Origin: Erysipelothrix sp. | GTDB lineage: Bacteria; Bacillota_I; Bacilli_A; Erysipelotrichales; Erysipelotrichaceae | Assembly: GCA_012512495.1 (NCBI GenBank) | Contig: JAAZEC010000066.1 | Coordinates: 1-6,817 of the forward strand | Direction of reading: 5' to 3' | Length of the DNA: 6,817 bases | Part shown: piece after piece, positions 4,909 through 6,817 of the stretch | Layout of the letters: each line of letters begins with the position of its first letter | Numbering within the stretch: the first letter of the stretch is position 1 | Translations under genes and position numbers: made by a program | The notes under the pieces: generated by a model | Told to the model about the DNA's origin: nothing | Database searches by the model: none | What the model saw: only the letters and a program-made list of their open reading frames with translations

Positions 4909-6693
4909 ATGAGTAAAGACCTAAAACGAAGTATTGTCCTATTTGTTATTTCACTCATCATGGTCGTTGTGATGATGGTATTTAACATTGACAATAAACT
5001 AATGTGGCTACTTGCCTATGCTATTGGAGCATACGAAAAAGCGATGGAAGGTATTCGTTTAACACTTAGAGATAAGTCGTTGAATGTCGAATTCTTAATG
5101 ATCCTCGCGGCGATTGGTGCTGCCTGGATTGGCTATTACTCAGAGGGTGTTATCCTGATTCTTATTTTCTCATTCAGTGGCATACTTGAAGAATACTCAA
5201 TGAATAAGGCGCAGACCACGCTGACTTCACTGTTAACACTCGCTCCCGAGACCGCGATTCTCTTGAATGGGAACCAACAGAAAGTGGTTGATGCGAAATC
5301 ATTGAAGGTGGGCGATCTTATCAGAGTACCAGTTGGTCAACAAGTGGCCGCCGATGGTATGGTCGTGTTTGGTTCCACACATATTAATCAAGCGACTATC
5401 ACTGGAGAATTTGAACCCGTGTTCAAGAAGGTGGGCGATGAGATATTCGCAGGCACGATGAATGTCGAAGGCGTTATTCATGTCGAGGTGAAAAAGGATC
5501 CCCAAGATTTCTTGGTTTCTAAAATGATCTCATTTGTCGAAGAGGCCAAGAACAATAAGACTTTGAGGCAATCGGCTATTGAGAAATTCGAGGCTTATTA
5601 TGTCTATGTCGTGCTAGTGATTGCTGCAATGATTATGATTTTCTTATCCGTCTATCGTGGCATTGTCTTTCTCGTGGTCGCTTCACCCTGTGCTTTGGTG
5701 GCCTCCATTGCGCCTGGAATGTTATCGGCGATGTCGTGGGGTGGTCAGCACGGGGTCTTGATTAAAGGTTCGAAGGCTTTGGAATTGGTGGCTAAGAGCG
5801 AGGTCATGGTATTTGATAAAACGGGAACCATCACAAAGGGAATGCCGGTGGTACACCATTTTGTAATGAGTGATGCTATTGATCAACAACAGCTTATTAA
5901 TAGGGTCTATGCCATGGAGAGCCAATCAACCCATCCTCTGGCGGAAGTCATTGTCGAGTACTTGAAGCCAAGGGTCAGTGATTTCATTGAGGTTGAGATT
6001 AGTGAGATTGCGGGTAAAGGTGTTACTTATGAAGATTGGAAAATTGGTAACTTTGCCTTTGATAAAGCTTTGGTCAAGATCGAAGAAAATAAGGGTAGTT
6101 CGATGGTTAAAGTCATTTATCAAAACGAACTGTTAGCCTACTTTTACTTACAGGATACAATCAGGGAGGATGCGAGTAGCACCCTTCGTAAGCTTAAGGA
6201 TATGAATATTCGTACCATCCTATTAACGGGTGATCATGCGCAAAGTGTCCAATCACTCAGCACAGAGCTCTCTTTTGATGAAGTCTATACGGACTTGTTA
6301 CCACAGGATAAGGCTGCCATCATAGAGAAATTGAAGAAGGAGTACCGTTGTGTCACGATGATTGGGGATGGCATTAATGATGCGCCTTCACTTGCCAGCG
6401 CAGATGTCGGAATTGCTATGGGTCAGGCGAGCGATATCGCTTTGGAGACGTCTGATATCGTCTTTATGAATAACAAGCTATCTAATGCGGTGTCACTGCT
6501 TCAGGTTGCCAGACAGGCTCAAAACATTATCAAGCAGAACATTATCTTCTCGATGAGTGTGTTGTTTATCCTCGTAGTTTTCAACTTCGCCCAGTCTATC
6601 ACCTTACCATTAGGGGTCGTTTTCCATGAAGGCTCTACCATTCTTGTCATTCTTAATGGTCTTCGTTTGCTATGGTTCAGGGATAAAGCCTAA
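4909..6693 (+). CDS. P1B-4-type heavy-metal efflux ATPase (PfeT/FrvA/PmtA-like)
   Basis: A membrane pump of 594 residues expected to export Fe(II), or Co(II)/Zn(II), using ATP. P-type core motifs are complete: actuator TGE (165-167), phosphorylated DKTGT (303-307, Asp303), nucleotide-domain HP (342-343), TGD (440-442) and hinge GDGIND (486-491). The metal-path signatures are SPC (259-261) in the central helix and HEGST (573-577) in the last helix. That pair defines the P1B-4 group, as against CPC in CadA, ZntA and CopA. About eight hydrophobic segments are seen: 8-25, 31-48, 60-77, 78-95, 229-248, 251-275, 545-564 and 566-590. No N-terminal CxxC domain or His-rich tail is present, as usual for this group. 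The operator at 4873-4889 points to Fur or PerR control. B. subtilis PfeT, Listeria FrvA and S. pyogenes PmtA are iron exporters under such regulators. The exact metal is inference. Confidence 0.92.
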   Translation: MSKDLKRSIVLFVISLIMVVVMMVFNIDNKLMWLLAYAIGAYEKAMEGIRLTLRDKSLNVEFLMILAAIGAAWIGYYSEGVILILIFSFSGILEEYSMNKAQTTLTSLLTLAPETAILLNGNQQKVVDAKSLKVGDLIRVPVGQQVAADGMVVFGSTHINQATITGEFEPVFKKVGDEIFAGTMNVEGVIHVEVKKDPQDFLVSKMISFVEEAKNNKTLRQSAIEKFEAYYVYVVLVIAAMIMIFLSVYRGIVFLVVASPCALVASIAPGMLSAMSWGGQHGVLIKGSKALELVAKSEVMVFDKTGTITKGMPVVHHFVMSDAIDQQQLINRVYAMESQSTHPLAEVIVEYLKPRVSDFIEVEISEIAGKGVTYEDWKIGNFAFDKALVKIEENKGSSMVKVIYQNELLAYFYLQDTIREDASSTLRKLKDMNIRTILLTGDHAQSVQSLSTELSFDEVYTDLLPQDKAAIIEKLKKEYRCVTMIGDGINDAPSLASADVGIAMGQASDIALETSDIVFMNNKLSNAVSLLQVARQAQNIIKQNIIFSMSVLFILVVFNFAQSITLPLGVVFHEGSTILVILNGLRLLWFRDKA

Positions 6694-6817
6694 ATATCTA
6701 ATAAAGAGTTGGAATCAATTCAAAGGTATGTTCAATCAATTATTGTCGTTACAGAATACTGTCAGCGTGTATCTGATGGCGTATTTAGTGACATTCAATA
6801 GACAGTCTCTTGTTTTA
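6694..6817. other. Terminal intergenic stretch with weak inverted repeats
   Basis: No clear T-run terminator follows the ATPase stop. A weak hairpin can be drawn from AATAC (6755-6759) and TCAG (6762-6765) to CTGA (6773-6776) and GTATT (6781-6785). Outside it, ACTGTC (6758-6763) faces GACAGT (6801-6806), followed by CTCTTGTTTTA at the edge. On the minus strand a frame is open from the edge to a TGA at 6736-6738 (26 residues, no start visible). It may be the tail of a convergent gene or mobile-element remnant, or chance. Confidence 0.35.

Noticed and set aside
4909..6693. Cadmium/zinc CadA or copper CopA assignment for the ATPase
   Set aside because: Those pumps carry CPC in the metal-path helix and usually N-terminal CxxC domains; this protein has SPC and HEGST and no such domain.

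Overview
The window reads as chromosomal DNA of a low-GC Gram-positive bacterium (Bacillota). The protein families (an oxygen-dependent, H2O2-forming pyruvate oxidase, a Firmicutes-type RmuC, a PfeT/FrvA/PmtA-type metal pump), the purine-rich ribosome binding sites and the short hairpin-plus-T-run terminators all fit. TGA is used as a stop and tryptophan is TGG, so the code is standard rather than mycoplasma-like. A catalase-poor lactic-acid-type or Erysipelotrichia-like host is plausible, but the genus cannot be named from sequence alone.

Layout. Positions 1-66 are the last transmembrane helix of a truncated membrane protein, followed by a strong terminator (72-105). A 165-bp leader then precedes a well-expressed-looking pyruvate oxidase gene (271-2004, +). 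A bidirectional terminator (2012-2043) separates it from a convergent two-gene operon on the minus strand: rmuC (3668-2451) and a hotdog acyl-CoA thioesterase (2458-2018). These two overlap by 8 nt and are probably translationally coupled. The rmuC promoter is close to consensus (TTGAAA-17-TATAAT), with an inverted repeat around its -10. A 249-bp divergent region leads to a patatin-like lipid hydrolase (3918-4814, +). It holds a candidate upstream promoter, a terminator-like hairpin and a second TATAAT close to the gene. The patatin gene's stop codon lies in the loop of its own terminator. Directly after it come a promoter, a perfect 17-bp Fur/PerR-type palindrome (4873-4889) and a P1B-4 metal-efflux ATPase (4909-6693) with SPC and HEGST signatures. 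The last 124 bp hold only weak inverted repeats and a short open frame running off the window edge.

How the genes may work together. The clearest functional link is between the two end genes. Pyruvate oxidase makes H2O2 and acetyl phosphate from pyruvate, O2 and phosphate. The P1B-4 ATPase under a Fur/PerR operator is expected to export Fe(II) (or Co/Zn), which would limit Fenton damage. The genes between them (recombination-associated RmuC, thioesterase, patatin hydrolase) look like ordinary housekeeping or lipid-handling genes with separate transcription. I see no CRISPR array, tRNA, rRNA, complete insertion sequence or defence island, and no convincing undescribed multi-gene system. The parts most worth testing are the regulatory DNA: the Fur/PerR box, the patatin leader and the rmuC promoter repeat.
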